Below are positions 10,282 through 20,164 of a stretch of DNA of 64,000 nucleotides, piece by piece. Positions within the stretch are counted from its first letter, which is position 1, and every line of letters starts with the position of its first letter. The position numbers and the translations under genes are program-made. Where the stretch lies: assembly GCF_026262505.1 (NCBI RefSeq), contig NC_067203.1, forward strand, positions 24,657,411 to 24,721,410, read 5' to 3'. Origin of the DNA: Trichomonas vaginalis G3 (taxonomy: Eukaryota; Parabasalia; Trichomonadida; Trichomonadidae). The notes below the pieces were generated by a model. That model saw nothing but the letters and a program-made list of their open reading frames with translations, was not told the DNA's origin and did no database searches.

Positions 10282-11771
10282 TCAAAACTCTTTCATTAAC
10301 ATAGGAGTTTTACCACGATTATTCTTTATTTTGGTATCAATTCCTCTAAATCCTAAGAGAATTTCAACAATTTCTCGATTATTGCGAGAGGTAGCATCAT
10401 GAAGAGGAGTATTTCCATAATTATCTTGTGCATTAATATCAATTCCATCTAATGATAAAAGGAATTTGACAACATCGATTGAATTATAATAACAAGCAAT
10501 ATGGAGTGGTGTGCTATGATCATCATTTCTCATATTAAGGTCAACACCACATGAAATAAGATCTTGAACAAGAGTTAAATTATTTAATTTTGCTGCATAA
10601 TGAATTATTGGAAAATTAGTTCCCCAAAAATAACTATGAGTGATAGTTTCATGATATCTATTATCAACAGCAAATTTGATTGAATAAAGATCTCGTTCTT
10701 GACTGCATTTTGAGAATGTAGGATAAATATTTATGCGATGATTTGATTTCCAATATTTTTCAAATGAATTTATATTTTCATCTGTTGTTGAAATTTTATC
10801 AAATTGTTTGGTTTCTTTATGATTATTGTTATTATTGTTATCATTTGATGATAACATTAATGTTTCAAATAAATGAGTGAAGATTTCATTTTCGTTTTGA
10901 ATATTGTCATTTGATTTATTTTTTGTTTTCATTTCTTGATCAAAAGAGTTGATGAATGAAGAATAAAATTTGATAAAACGAGAAATTGTTTCGTTTGTGC
11001 AGAATTCGAATCTGATGAATTCAATCAGTTTGTCGAATTTTGATGTATTTGGTGTTTTTGATGTTTTTGATGTTTCTGAAAATGATGATGAAAATGATAA
11101 AAAAGATGAAAATGTTTTGATGAATGAAATAACAAAATCACAGATATCATCTTCATTGTAGACAAAAACATGTTCGTTACTCAAAATATTTGAAATAAAA
11201 TCAACAAAAATATTATCGATGTTTTCGTTAAAATATGATGATGCAATAGAATGATAAACAGATTCAAAAAGAAGACAAAGTTTTGAAGGTCCAAGAAAAG
11301 AGATATGAGATGCGATGAATGAACATGTTTTATCGAAATCAAATGTTTTAAGACTGTATCTGATGAATGATTCGATGTTTGATTCACTGATAATTGTTGA
11401 TGAAATAATGAATTTGTATTGTGAAATAAAATCTTCGTTCTTGAGAAGAACACCAAGATCATAAATAATTTCACTTGTTTCGATGTCGATGTTTTCTGAA
11501 ACATATCTTCTTGAACAAACTTACAAAAAATGTTTAATGCTTTATTAAATGATTCTTTATTATTAATATCAGTATCAATATTAATATTAATCTCTTGTGT
11601 ACTATTATCTGTAATCAACATGTTTCGAACTGTTTCACTTACAACAACTGCGTGTGATTGTGTTGTATAAAATCGATGACCATTGATAACGAAACAAAAA
11701 TCACTTCCATATTTAACTAAAGACGAATTTCTGCAATACTGAGAATTAACAACAAATTTAATATCACTCAT
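10282..11771 (-). CDS. BTB/ankyrin (DUF3447-type) protein, copy A, read in two frames
   Basis: The ATG at 11771 begins MSDIKFVVNSQYC and a BTB-like block (DFCFVINGHRF, VSETVRNML). The N-terminal frame stays open to 11181. From about 11,500 downward the coding-like sequence is in the -1 frame, continuing as ILSNEHVFVYNEDD and ending at 10282 with three ankyrin repeats (TPLHIACYYNSIDVVKFLL; TPLHDATSRNNREIVEILL). Both frames are open across about 330 bp. Either the gene is a pseudogene, or the protein is made by frameshifting, or two proteins overlap. The identical arrangement occurs in copies B and C. An Asn run and a Ser-Lys-Thr repeat sit in the linker. A GTGAC box lies 17 nt before the ATG. 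Confidence 0.75.
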
Positions 11772-11969
11772 CAAAAATTTAAAAAATGTCACTTTTTAAA
11801 TTTTACCAACATTTTTATCGTCAATATATCAAAATTAATTTTTAGATACAACGAATGTCTACACCTTTTAATTCATAACTTGTGAATTTCCTGTCATTTA
11901 ACCAAATAAACAAATAAACAAAACAAAACAAAAAAAAATAAACAATTTATAAAAAAAAATAACAAAATT

Positions 11970-14291
11970 TTATACATTTCTTGGAGGCAAAAACTCAAAT
12001 CTAGCAACAGTCAATGTTGTCTTTCTTGCCTTCCTCAAAAGAGACCTTACATGTATTGGTAACGCAGATAATCTTTTATCTGCTCCAAAACAAGCAGCTG
12101 TCCATGACATATTAGATAACTCCTTTGTAACATTCACAAGAGCGTTCCAATCGTCATCAGACTGATGAGAAAACATCGATACTGTGTATGGAGTAAGATT
12201 ATGAGGAACAACGAAGCAAGTAGATAGGGGAGTAATGTATCCTCCTTCTGGTGAATCGAAAATCCTCTCGCAAGGTGACTGAACAATTATATCATCATCA
12301 AATTTATTATTAAAGAAAGCCTGAACGGCAGGGCTCGGGAAAACCGAAATTAAGCAGAAATCACTGACTCCCAAGAAGTCTTCTGCCATAAATTCGTTGT
12401 ATAAACTCTCGGATATTCCTTCATCGACAATACACATAACAACAGAGATATTTGTATCTTTAATACCATTCCTAATTTTCTTAAACGTCTCTCTGATACC
12501 AGCAATGTCCATACTTCTGTTTGTATGGAAGAATTGACAAGTATCATCGCACCACGTCGATAATTTCGTATCGGGATCCCAGGCTATGTGTAATCTGATG
12601 GGATCTGTACTCTCATTTGGCCTCTGGATTATAAATGGCGTATGAAATTTGAATCCAAAAAATAAAGACGCGACTTCTTCAGCAGAAACGTATAGATTAC
12701 CGAATGGTTCTGATTTAAATGATCTCAGGCGTGTATATATCAACAAAGCTAAGTTCTTCATGAAATCTTCCGAATGTTCCGTAATTTGGCAATCCATGAT
12801 CGGAGTTGTGATGACGTGAGCATCTATATTACATCCGAAAACGATCGGATGCACAATAAATATAGTTGGCTGCTCAACATTAAACTCAGTTTGAAATCTC
12901 TGATTTATTTTCATGTTTAACGTCGGTTCCGTTGTTGTCTCGAAGCAGTTCAAGCTCGGGATCAACTCTCCCAGTTGCAATGATGAGTAATAACTCTCTA
13001 ACTCCTTGAAAAAAATTTTAACGGCCGATGTAACTTGGCCGATGACATAAACATAGTATTTTGTGTTTTGCGGACCATTTATCGGGGAATAGACGTTCTC
13101 CTCCCAATTCTGGTAGCACGTGTTAACAGGTACTTGTATAATTCGACCATTTTGACGTACTAAACAGTTCGGAATTCCGAGATGTCTTCCTTCGAAGGAT
13201 GTAAGCTGATTCGGCATTGGCCCGAGTGAGCTTGATGCATAGGGAATGGATGTGTCTGTAGATAGTGGCGAAATAAAGGGAATTCGTGGTAATAATAATT
13301 GATCAATTAATTTCGGAAAAATTGGATTGATTTGAAGCATTTTCTTAAGAGATTTGCGTTCTTCGTAATTAACAATCATTTCATCTATGAGTTCGTAAGC
13401 GTTCATCGTTGGAAATGCAACAAATTCTTTTGGAAGGACTTGTGGAGGTTCTTCGACATCGCAAAAATTATTGGCGAAGAATTGTTCGATGCCTTCTTCG
13501 ACTCCTTCGTAGAAATCTGTCTGATAATCTGTCTGTTCGATCTTTTTCTCAATTTCAACTTCATTGTGGCCAGAACGGCTAAATCTGTAAATGGAATTCG
13601 GCCATTTAGTAAATGTAACGAATGTTTGGTTCTCAAATGGTACGTGAATGACTTTTTTCGTTATTGAAACACATGAAGCTCTATTTGTAGAAACTGATTG
13701 AACATAAAACGGATGGACGTATGGTGGAATTAATACGAGCTGTTTGGGTTGAATTCTTGAATGCCTACTGAGATATGAAGTCGGTTGTGTTGTTATGAAC
13801 CTTCTAATGTAAATTCCGTCTTGCGAATACACGGGAATGTTTTGGTAGATGAAGTTATTGCATGGACTGTCGGGTATTTCGAAATATAAGAAAGTCCAGA
13901 AATAAACGGGATTCAAATAACTGAGTTTGTAAGCGTTTGATAGGTTAATTGCCTTCTGCATGTCGTCGAGAAAAGAGTATTTGATGTTTTTGTCAATGGT
14001 AGGAACCCATGAAAACAATTCTGACCAAACAGGAAATTCGAACTCTTCGATTTGATTGAATAGATCAAATGCAATAACAATAGGATCTTCTGTCTCCTTT
14101 GGTGAGTATTCTGGCGATTTGTTCAAGCAATAAGCAGGAATGTTTTTCCTTGCAAGTTGATGTGACAATAATAACAGCCTGCTCTTCAAACTTTCTTTAG
14201 ATTCGTCAGTTGGAAGGATTTTGGAGTTTATCTGTAATACAGTGAAGCCTCTGAATGGAGTGGTACTCAGATTCCACTGTCCCGCCTCCAT
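11970..14291 (-). CDS. MED13-like Mediator kinase-module subunit (C-terminal type)
   Basis: 773 residues, much shorter than animal MED13 (about 2,000) and lacking an obvious N-terminal Med13 domain. The C-terminal two-thirds follow the Med13 C-terminal (PIWI-like) order: RHLGIPNCLVRQNGR with W-E-V-SPI near 380-410, YYVYVIG..FFKELE.YY..LQLGELIPS near 415-455, IAWDPDTKLSTWCDD near 590-605 and the closing NMSWTAACF..DKRLSALPIHVRSLLRK, matching the family's final WL....DRRS-LP-H--VL. MED13 links the CDK8 module to core Mediator. CGTGAC lies 13-18 nt upstream of the ATG and the stop is embedded in TAAA. The MED13 call is from pattern only. Confidence 0.7.
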   Translation of the reverse strand: MEAGQWNLSTTPFRGFTVLQINSKILPTDESKESLKSRLLLLSHQLARKNIPAYCLNKSPEYSPKETEDPIVIAFDLFNQIEEFEFPVWSELFSWVPTIDKNIKYSFLDDMQKAINLSNAYKLSYLNPVYFWTFLYFEIPDSPCNNFIYQNIPVYSQDGIYIRRFITTQPTSYLSRHSRIQPKQLVLIPPYVHPFYVQSVSTNRASCVSITKKVIHVPFENQTFVTFTKWPNSIYRFSRSGHNEVEIEKKIEQTDYQTDFYEGVEEGIEQFFANNFCDVEEPPQVLPKEFVAFPTMNAYELIDEMIVNYEERKSLKKMLQINPIFPKLIDQLLLPRIPFISPLSTDTSIPYASSSLGPMPNQLTSFEGRHLGIPNCLVRQNGRIIQVPVNTCYQNWEENVYSPINGPQNTKYYVYVIGQVTSAVKIFFKELESYYSSLQLGELIPSLNCFETTTEPTLNMKINQRFQTEFNVEQPTIFIVHPIVFGCNIDAHVITTPIMDCQITEHSEDFMKNLALLIYTRLRSFKSEPFGNLYVSAEEVASLFFGFKFHTPFIIQRPNESTDPIRLHIAWDPDTKLSTWCDDTCQFFHTNRSMDIAGIRETFKKIRNGIKDTNISVVMCIVDEGISESLYNEFMAEDFLGVSDFCLISVFPSPAVQAFFNNKFDDDIIVQSPCERIFDSPEGGYITPLSTCFVVPHNLTPYTVSMFSHQSDDDWNALVNVTKELSNMSWTAACFGADKRLSALPIHVRSLLRKARKTTLTVARFEFLPPRNV

Positions 14292-14303
14292 TTCAAAGCT
14301 CTT

Positions 14304-14309
14304 GTCACG
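14304..14309 (-). promoter_or_regulatory. CGTGAC box upstream of the MED13-like gene
   Basis: In the sense of the gene AAAACGTGACAAGAGC precedes the ATG at 14291 by about 13 nt. Same pentamer as before RRP15, Rab and the TOG-like gene. Confidence 0.45.
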
Positions 14310-14485
14310 TTTTTGATTATTTTTTGAATTGATTTTTTTTTAAATAAATCAAGTTTATTTCTAGCCTGAAAAAAGGACTCATATTTAGGACATAGATAGA
14401 ATAGCTCATCGGAAGCTTAGCTTGAGACTTCGGAGTAAATATATATAACGTGGGTGATTTTTCCCCCAGCCGTAAGAATCACACT

Positions 14486-14539
14486 TTTGAGAGTTTTACA
14501 TGGCGTTTGCCGGCAAATGCCATGTAAAATTGTCTCAAA
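14486..14539. repeat. Long palindromic hairpin near a duplication breakpoint
   Basis: A 36-bp near-perfect palindrome (14494-14529, centred on GCCGGC) is extended by TTTGAGA/TCTCAAA arms after a small internal loop. The single mismatch pair would be a G-U wobble in RNA. It sits about 60 bp from the point where the duplicated Man1/Src1-type fragment begins (14602), so it could be a cause or scar of the rearrangement, or a small foldback element. Confidence 0.65.
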
Positions 14540-14601
14540 TTTTTTAGGGTAAATACACCGGCAACACCCGACAAACAAATTTGAAGTCCAATATATTTCA
14601 T

Positions 14602-14819
14602 GCCATTGCTCGTGATCTTGCCAAGCTTGCACACAAGATTTTAGCAACAGCCGACAAACAAATTTACATTTACGATATGAAAGTCCAACTTAGGGCCAAA
14701 TATCGCTCAATTGACAGGATTTGGAAGACCGTTGTCAAGTATATTGAAAATGATTCACATGTAATTGTTGGTGTTATGGGAGCAAGACATGATACTTATT
14801 GGAAATGGAACCATGAATA
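14602..14819 (+). pseudogene. Duplicated 3' fragment of the Man1/Src1-type gene
   Basis: The fragment encodes the last about 72 residues of the gene at 53010-53987, from AIARDLAKLAHKIL to the shared end KWNHE, with essentially one conservative change (I to V). It begins abruptly at 14602; upstream sequence is unrelated and gives no in-frame ATG before the internal MKVQ. It therefore holds a full winged-helix (MSC) domain without the membrane part. It is convergent with BTB/ankyrin copy B, exactly as the full gene is with copy C. Most likely a passenger of a segmental duplication. Confidence 0.85.
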
Positions 14820-15155
14820 AACCCTATTTGTTTACATCGATAAAATTATTTTTATTATTATTTGAAGCAAAAAGGTTTCTCTAATTCGTATTTGTAAAAA
14901 AAAAATTCAAAATCCTCAAAAATAAGTTCATAAACAAAAAAAGATGTCGATTATCCCAAATTTAGAATCCAAAACAAATTTAGAATTCCCGTGATCGTGC
15001 ATGAATTTTATTTAATAAATTATTTGCTCAGGATTTAGTTAAGGTTGCAGGTACAACTTTCTGAAATTTTCTTACAAAATCAACAAATCATTGTTTTAAT
15101 AGTAAAAAAAAAAATACAAGAATAGTACATACTTAATACATAAATGACATTGTAA

Positions 15156-16639
15156 TCAAAACTCTTTCATTAATATAGGAGTTTTACCTTCATTATTCTT
15201 TATTTTGATATCAATTCCTCTAAATCCTAAAAGAATTTCAACTATTTCTCGATTATTGCGAGAGGTAGCATCATGAAGAGGAGTATTTCCTAGCTTATTT
15301 TGTGTATTAATATCAATTCCATCTAATGTTAAAAGGAATTTGACAACATCGATTGAGTTATAATAACAAGCAATATGGAGTGGTGTGTCTAGATAAACAT
15401 TTCTCATATTAAGGTCAACACCACATGAAATAATATCCTGAATAAGAGATAAATCATTATATTTTGCTGCATAATGAATTATTAAAGTACCAAATACAGA
15501 TAATTCATGATATCTATTATCAACAGCAAATTTGATTGAATAAAGATCTCGTTCTTTACTGCATTTGTAAAATGTTTGATAAATATTTGTGCGATCATTT
15601 GATTTCCAATATTTTTCAAATGAATTTATATTTTCATCTGTTGTTGAAATTTTATCAAATTGTTTGGTTTCTTTATGATTATTGTTATTATTGTTATCAT
15701 TTGATGATAACATTAATGTTTGAAATAAATGAGTGAAGATTTCATTTTCGTTTTGAATATTGTCATATGATTTATTTTCTGTTTTCATTCCTTGATCAAA
15801 AGAGTTGATGAATGAAGAATAAAATTTGATAAAACGATAAATTGTTTCGTTTGTGCAGAATTCGAATCTGATGAATTCAATCAGTTTGTCGAATTTTGAT
15901 GTATTTGGTGTTTTTGATGTTTTTGATGTTTTTGATGTTTCTGAAAATGATGATAGTGAAAATGATAATAAAGGTGAAAATGTTTTGATGAATGAAATAA
16001 CAAAATCACAGATATCATCTTCATTGTAGACAAAAACATGTTCGTTACTCAAAATACTTGAAATAAAATCAACAAAAATATTATCGATGTTTTCGTTAAA
16101 ATATGATGATGCAATAGAATGATAAACAGATTCAAAAAGAAGACAAAGTTTTGAAGGTCCAAGAAAAGAGATATGAGATGCGATGAATGAACATGTTTTA
16201 TCGAAATCAAATGTTTTAAGACTGTATCTGATGAATGATTCGATGTTTGATTCACTGATAATTGTTGATGAAATAATGAATTTGTATTGTGAAATAAAAT
16301 CTTCGTTCTTGAGAAGAACACCAAGATCATAAATAATTTCACTTGTTTCGATGTCGATGTTTTCTGAAACATATCTTCTTGAACAAACTTACAAAAAATG
16401 TTTAATGCTTTATTAAATGATTCTTTATTATTAATATCAGTATCAATATTAATATTAATCTCTTGTGTACTATTATCTGTAATCAACATGTTTCGAACTG
16501 TTTCACTTACAACAACTGCGTGTGATTGTGTTGTATAAAATCGATGGCCATTGATAACGAAACAAAAATCACTTCCATATTTAACTAAAGACGAATTTCT
16601 GCAATACTGAGAATTAACAACAAATTTAATATCACTCAT
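15156..16639 (-). CDS. BTB/ankyrin (DUF3447-type) protein, copy B, read in two frames
   Basis: The ATG at 16639 opens the same BTB-like N-terminal half as copy A, nearly residue for residue. The C-terminal half (15156-16052) is in the -1 frame, with the switch at the same place as in copies A and C. The ankyrin half differs from A by many substitutions (SVFGTLIIHYAAKYND; MRNVYLDTPLH) and has one more Ser-Lys-Thr unit. A GTGAC box lies at 16656-16660. The Maverick starts about 260 bp upstream of the ATG, so the core promoter is intact but distal sequence has been displaced. Same uncertainty as copy A about whether it is functional. Confidence 0.75.
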
Positions 16640-16897
16640 CAAAAATTTAAAAAATGTCACTTTTTAAATTTTACCAACATTTTTATCGTCATTATATCAA
16701 AAATAATTTTTCGCTAAAATTTAGTGTATATTTAGACCTCTATGGCATGGCTTTCAATTCAGATGTTTAATGTTAATTTTCAATGACGTTTCATGCCAGC
16801 TGTCAAAAAAATTGAATTAAAGTCAGATGGGCGTAAGTGCAGCATTAAATTCATCTTTCAATCATAATTGAAATTTACAATTTTCTGTTTATATTCA

Positions 16898-16901
16898 TAT
16901 T

Positions 16902-16902
<1 letters not shown>
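16898..16902. repeat. Target site duplication, left (TATTC)
   Basis: TATTC immediately before the A-run that begins the element; an identical TATTC follows the closing T-run at 40865-40869. A 5-bp duplication is within the 5-6 bp known for Maverick/Polinton integrases. Confidence 0.7.
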
Positions 16903-16940
<38 letters not shown>

Positions 16941-17215
16941 AAGTGGGGCTTCCAGGCACTTCGTGCCTTCTAGCCCTGAAGATGTTTAGTATAAATGAAG
17001 TTTTTATTCGGAGGGCTTCCAGCCCTAAGAATTTTTCCCAAGACCCAAGAGGAGGACCGAACCCCAGCCGACCAGCCGTTGACTTTTTTGTCATGATTTC
17101 ATCGTAAATGTTTTGTCAAGACTTCTTCGTAAATGTTTTGTCAAGACTTCTTCGTAAATGTTTTGTCAAGACTTCTTCGTAAATGTTTTGTCAAGACTTC
17201 TTCGTAATGAGCGTA
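16903..17215. repeat. Maverick left terminal inverted repeat and subterminal array
   Basis: A 36-A run (16903-16938) is followed by a 46-bp block (16939-16984) matching the right end (40795-40840, reverse complement) with two differences. The block contains the hairpin AGGCACTTCGTGCCT. Beyond it both ends share a looser stretch and then about four tandem copies of a 25-bp unit containing CGTAAATGTTTTGTCAAGAC (17,095-17,205). Confidence 0.88.
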
Positions 17216-17237
17216 AATGACCCAAAAATAATGTTTA

Positions 17238-17640
17238 TGTTAGAATGTTAGATCTAACACGTTTTCTAACATGTTTTCTAACATCGTAGAAAACTCATGA
17301 TTTCTTCGTAAATGTTTTGTCAAGACTTCTTCATCGTAAATGTTTTGTCATGAATTTCATCGTAAATGTTTTGTCAAGACTTCATCGTAAATGTTTTGTC
17401 AAGACTTCTTCGTAATGAGCGTAAAGGACCCAAAAATATAATTTAGGGTAGAAGGTTAGATCTAACATTCTAACATAAACATTATTTTTTGGTGTAAATT
17501 TCATGATTTTCAAGAGTTTTCTACGATGTTAGAAAACATGTTAGAAAACATGTTAGATCTAACATTCTAACATAAAATATATTTTTGGTGTAAATTTCAT
17601 GAAAATTCAAGAGGGTAGAAAACTCATGATTTCTTCGTAA
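17238..17640. repeat. Intra-element palindromic repeats around GTTAGATCTAAC (three copies)
   Basis: The 12-bp palindrome GTTAGATCTAAC occurs at 17247-17258, 17455-17466 and 17552-17563. It is flanked by TTCTAACATAA on one side and, for the first and third copies, by repeated GTTTTCTAACAT on the other. Two further copies lie at 29560 and 30634. Interleaved are more copies of the 25-bp subterminal unit (17,297-17,415). The span has no coding frame; it looks regulatory or structural. Confidence 0.75.
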
Positions 17641-17727
17641 AATGTTTTGTCAAGACTTCTTCATCGTAAATGCTTTGTCACTTTTCTGTCACTTTTCGGG
17701 TAAAAACATTTTTATTATTATATATAA

Positions 17728-18539
17728 ATGAATTTTACAAAACCACCGTTACGTTCTTTGGAAATAAGAGTGAGTAAAGATATTTCTATTGAGAGAACTT
17801 AAGAAACTACCGAATGGTCTAACATTTGTAGATTTGTTCGTGGAAGTTTCTATATATCTCATTTGTGCCATACAATATTTCCTGACTCAAAGATTATATG
17901 CAATGACTTCGACAACTATAGAACCGTCTCAAACATATACCAGACACAAACAAAATATTGAAAGAGTTAAAAGAAAAGATACCTATAGGTAAGATGGAAC
18001 GTATACCATTAGATAAGAAAAATACTGTCAGAGAGGTTTTGAAAAAGGCAGAGTATATTGACTGGGATAGTATATCTGCTAGACTATTATTAGTGGTGCT
18101 ATAAGAGTTCATGACATTGAAACACTTATGTCAAAAGTTTTATATCTTAACTATACAAATGTTTTCAAAGAGAACATAGAAAAATATATTGAGGGTATAG
18201 AGTTTGTGAGATGTCATTGGACAGAGTTGTATGAAAAATATAAGACAAGGAAAATGTTTTCTTTATGTGGACCCGCCGTTCTATAACACATGGGATTTTC
18301 AATACCAAGTAGACTGGACTTTGAGAGACTCTTTAGAAAACTTTAGACGTTTTACATAACCATCCATGCTTTTACTTTACATCCGATAAAAGTGGTTTGG
18401 AAACCGTTATGAGATGGTTAGAGACATACATGACTATGAGTTTAGATACGATAAGATAGAATATGAGAGAGGTCCTATAAACTGGAGAAAGTGTCATAAC
18501 AAAGAAATTTTATTGGTAAGTAAATGTGGTTTGAAATAG
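17728..18539 (+). pseudogene. Dam/D12-like DNA adenine methyltransferase remnant (Maverick)
   Basis: Coding-like sequence beginning at an ATG at 17728 preceded by ATTTTTATTATTATATATAAATG. Recognisable family pieces are NFTKPP at the start, an ICNDFDNYR-like segment, DPPFYNT (the catalytic DPPY-type motif of N6-adenine methyltransferases) and a closing NKEILLVSK. It is broken. Such enzymes are carried by several large DNA viruses and mobile elements, for self-modification or against host nucleases; here only the ancestry can be stated. Confidence 0.6.
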
Positions 18540-18655
18540 GACTACTTGTTTTAGGTTTTTTCCATTGTGTCATTTACTTATTTGACGTGGCAGAAAGATA
18601 TAGAGAATATGAAGATGAACCAATGCCTGCAAATGTTCAGTATATGTACTCGTAA
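18524..18655 (+). CDS. Small single-span membrane protein (Maverick)
   Basis: 43 residues: MWFEIGLLVLGFFHCVIYL is a hydrophobic helix followed by an acidic, Tyr-rich tail ending YMYS. It overlaps the end of the methyltransferase-like sequence and is preceded by TTTTATTGGTAAGTAAATG, which fits the element's start-proximal motif. Small membrane proteins are common in Maverick-type elements and related viruses; function unknown. Confidence 0.5.
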   Translation: MWFEIGLLVLGFFHCVIYLFDVAERYREYEDEPMPANVQYMYS

Positions 18656-18679
18656 GAGATATTTTTTATCTAATATTAA

Positions 18680-18988
18680 ATGGACGCACAGAACTTAGCG
18701 AATGCACAGCAACCTGGACAACCAAACCCAGAGAATATTCCAAATGAAGTTAGAATACAAACTGCAATGGCAAAACTATGGTCAAGTGCCAACAGATGTA
18801 CAAATGCAAACTGCATGTCAAATGACGCTGCGTTAGGTTTGCCACCATGGTATGCAAATATGAGATGGAAAGAGTTTTATACAAACCCTGAAGTGGGATA
18901 TAACAACTTTATGCAGATGACGCGAAACAGGAGTTGCCAGAATATGTTTTCTACCAGAGGAGAAACAGAATGTATGAGCTCCAGTTAA
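18680..18988 (+). CDS. Unrecognised small protein (Maverick)
   Basis: 102 residues, Asn/Gln/Pro-rich N-terminus, then a Trp/Tyr-rich core (LWSSANRC.., PPWYANMRWKEFY). Preceded by TTTTTTATCTAATATTAAATG, the element's promoter-like pattern. Position between other structural-type genes suggests a virion component, but no family is recognised. As elsewhere in this element, the frame may not be whole. Confidence 0.5.
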   Translation: MDAQNLANAQQPGQPNPENIPNEVRIQTAMAKLWSSANRCTNANCMSNDAALGLPPWYANMRWKEFYTNPEVGYNNFMQMTRNRSCQNMFSTRGETECMSSS

Positions 18989-19057
18989 AGAATGCTATGG
19001 AACTCAACAGGAAACGTAAGAGACTAGGCGGACATTAGATTTTTACATATAGTAAAA

Positions 19058-19298
19058 TGCGGTTTTCTTCAGTAGTATTGGAACTTCTTTCGAAATGTTG
19101 GAAGAGGTATATGGAATGGAATAAAAACCGTAGGAAGAGGAATTTGGAACGGAGTCAAAAATATTGGTAAAAGGTAGGTCAGTTCGTTGGTATTATACCT
19201 AAAGACCCTGAACCAGAAGAACAAGCTCCTGTTATACAACAGCCTGAACCTGCACCACAGTCTAGTTGGCAACCAAATCCAACACCTCAACCGTATTA
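19058..19298 (+). pseudogene. Small amphipathic virion-type protein remnant (Maverick)
   Basis: Short coding-like sequence with two GRGIWNG units separated by K-TV/K-NI spacing and a Pro/Gln/Glu-rich end (PEPEEQAPV, PQSSWQPNP). The layout resembles the complete 133-residue protein at 22408-22809 (amphipathic head, Pro/Gln tail). It is broken. Membrane-active minor virion proteins are one possible analogue; this is inference. Confidence 0.4.
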
Positions 19299-19347
19299 AA
19301 AAATTATATTTTTACCGTTCGATAGTAGTTGTATATGAAACTAAGTT

Positions 19348-19983
19348 CTAAGTAAACGCGTGGTATAATGGAATTATTCTCTTTCTTCCATCTGTAGTAA
19401 ACCATACTTGAAAGTCTGAAATACTTCCACTTGGTGGTTCATATAGCTTTGTAGGTTTTTCGTAAAAGTCATTTGCCAAGCATAAAAAAGAGTTTTGTGC
19501 ACCAGAAAATGAAGCATGAACGATAATAGCATCTGAGTCGAAAACATTTTCATATGTTCCATTAGGGTTTTCGACTTCATAAAGTTCGGGTGTACTGGAT
19601 ATGCTGCAGGCTGATTTAAACATCCTCAAAATTATCCATGCCAAGTTGTTATATTTTGTAGAAATATAAACGTCTTCTCCAAGGTCTTCTATTCTATTGA
19701 TTTTAACAGTTGCATTTTTCCTGTCATATAAAATATCGAGATGGTACTCTCCTTCGTCAATGTTGTACTGTTTTGCATATTCGAGATAGATATCGTTTAT
19801 TTTTTTTTGAAAAGCTTGAAGAGTTGTTTCTAAGTTTACAAGCAAATTCACTTGTAAAAGTTTTCCCTGTTCAAATTTTCTCATACGTACTTTCTCTTTG
19901 TTATAGTATCGAATTTCAAAAGCGACCGTAAATGGGAAACCATGTATGGCTTCTGAAATGAACTTCATTCTACGAAAAGCCAA
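19348..19983 (-). CDS. Unrecognised 211-residue Maverick protein
   Basis: Open frame of 211 residues, mixed alpha/beta composition, no transmembrane segment, no recognised motif. Neighbouring sequence toward 20,130 on the same strand is also coding-like, so the annotated start may not be the original one. Genes around it are structural in type (fibre, small virion proteins). Could be a minor structural or assembly protein. Confidence 0.5.
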   Translation of the reverse strand: MAFRRMKFISEAIHGFPFTVAFEIRYYNKEKVRMRKFEQGKLLQVNLLVNLETTLQAFQKKINDIYLEYAKQYNIDEGEYHLDILYDRKNATVKINRIEDLGEDVYISTKYNNLAWIILRMFKSACSISSTPELYEVENPNGTYENVFDSDAIIVHASFSGAQNSFLCLANDFYEKPTKLYEPPSGSISDFQVWFTTDGRKRIIPLYHAFT

Positions 19984-20164
19984 CAGCTTTTGTGACGGAT
20001 GGGTCTCTTAACCATCTTAACGGGTAGTCAAAACGATAGCCTTCATGCTTTACGGTCTCTGTCTCAAACTTTTGACCTACGTTAGTAAAAAGTTCTAATG
20101 GTTTTAGTTGTAGCAACTCTTGAATTTTCTTTTTCTATTGAAAGCATATTTTATCTAGAATAAA

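Larger units (their letters stand above)
14602..16712. repeat. Segmental duplication, arm 1 (inverted copy of 51,130-53,228)
   Basis: About 2.1 kb covering the Man1/Src1-type 3' fragment, the intergenic spacer, BTB/ankyrin copy B and its promoter. It is matched in reverse orientation near 51,130-53,228. The spacer (14,820-15,155) is also conserved, including the CATGAATTTTATTTAATAAA stretch, so the unit was copied as DNA rather than through mRNA. Similarity stops just before 14602 and near 16712. Confidence 0.8.

Noticed and set aside
11490-11530. GTAAGT...TTTCAG as a short intron explaining the frame change in the BTB/ankyrin genes
   Set aside because: Removing the 29 bases restores the frame but makes a TAA at the junction, and the trichomonad 3' motif ACTAACACACAG is absent.
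16903-16938. 36-A run read as a poly(A) tail of a retrotransposon
   Set aside because: It is mirrored by a T-run at 40841-40864 and followed by an inverted block, so it is the end of the Maverick.
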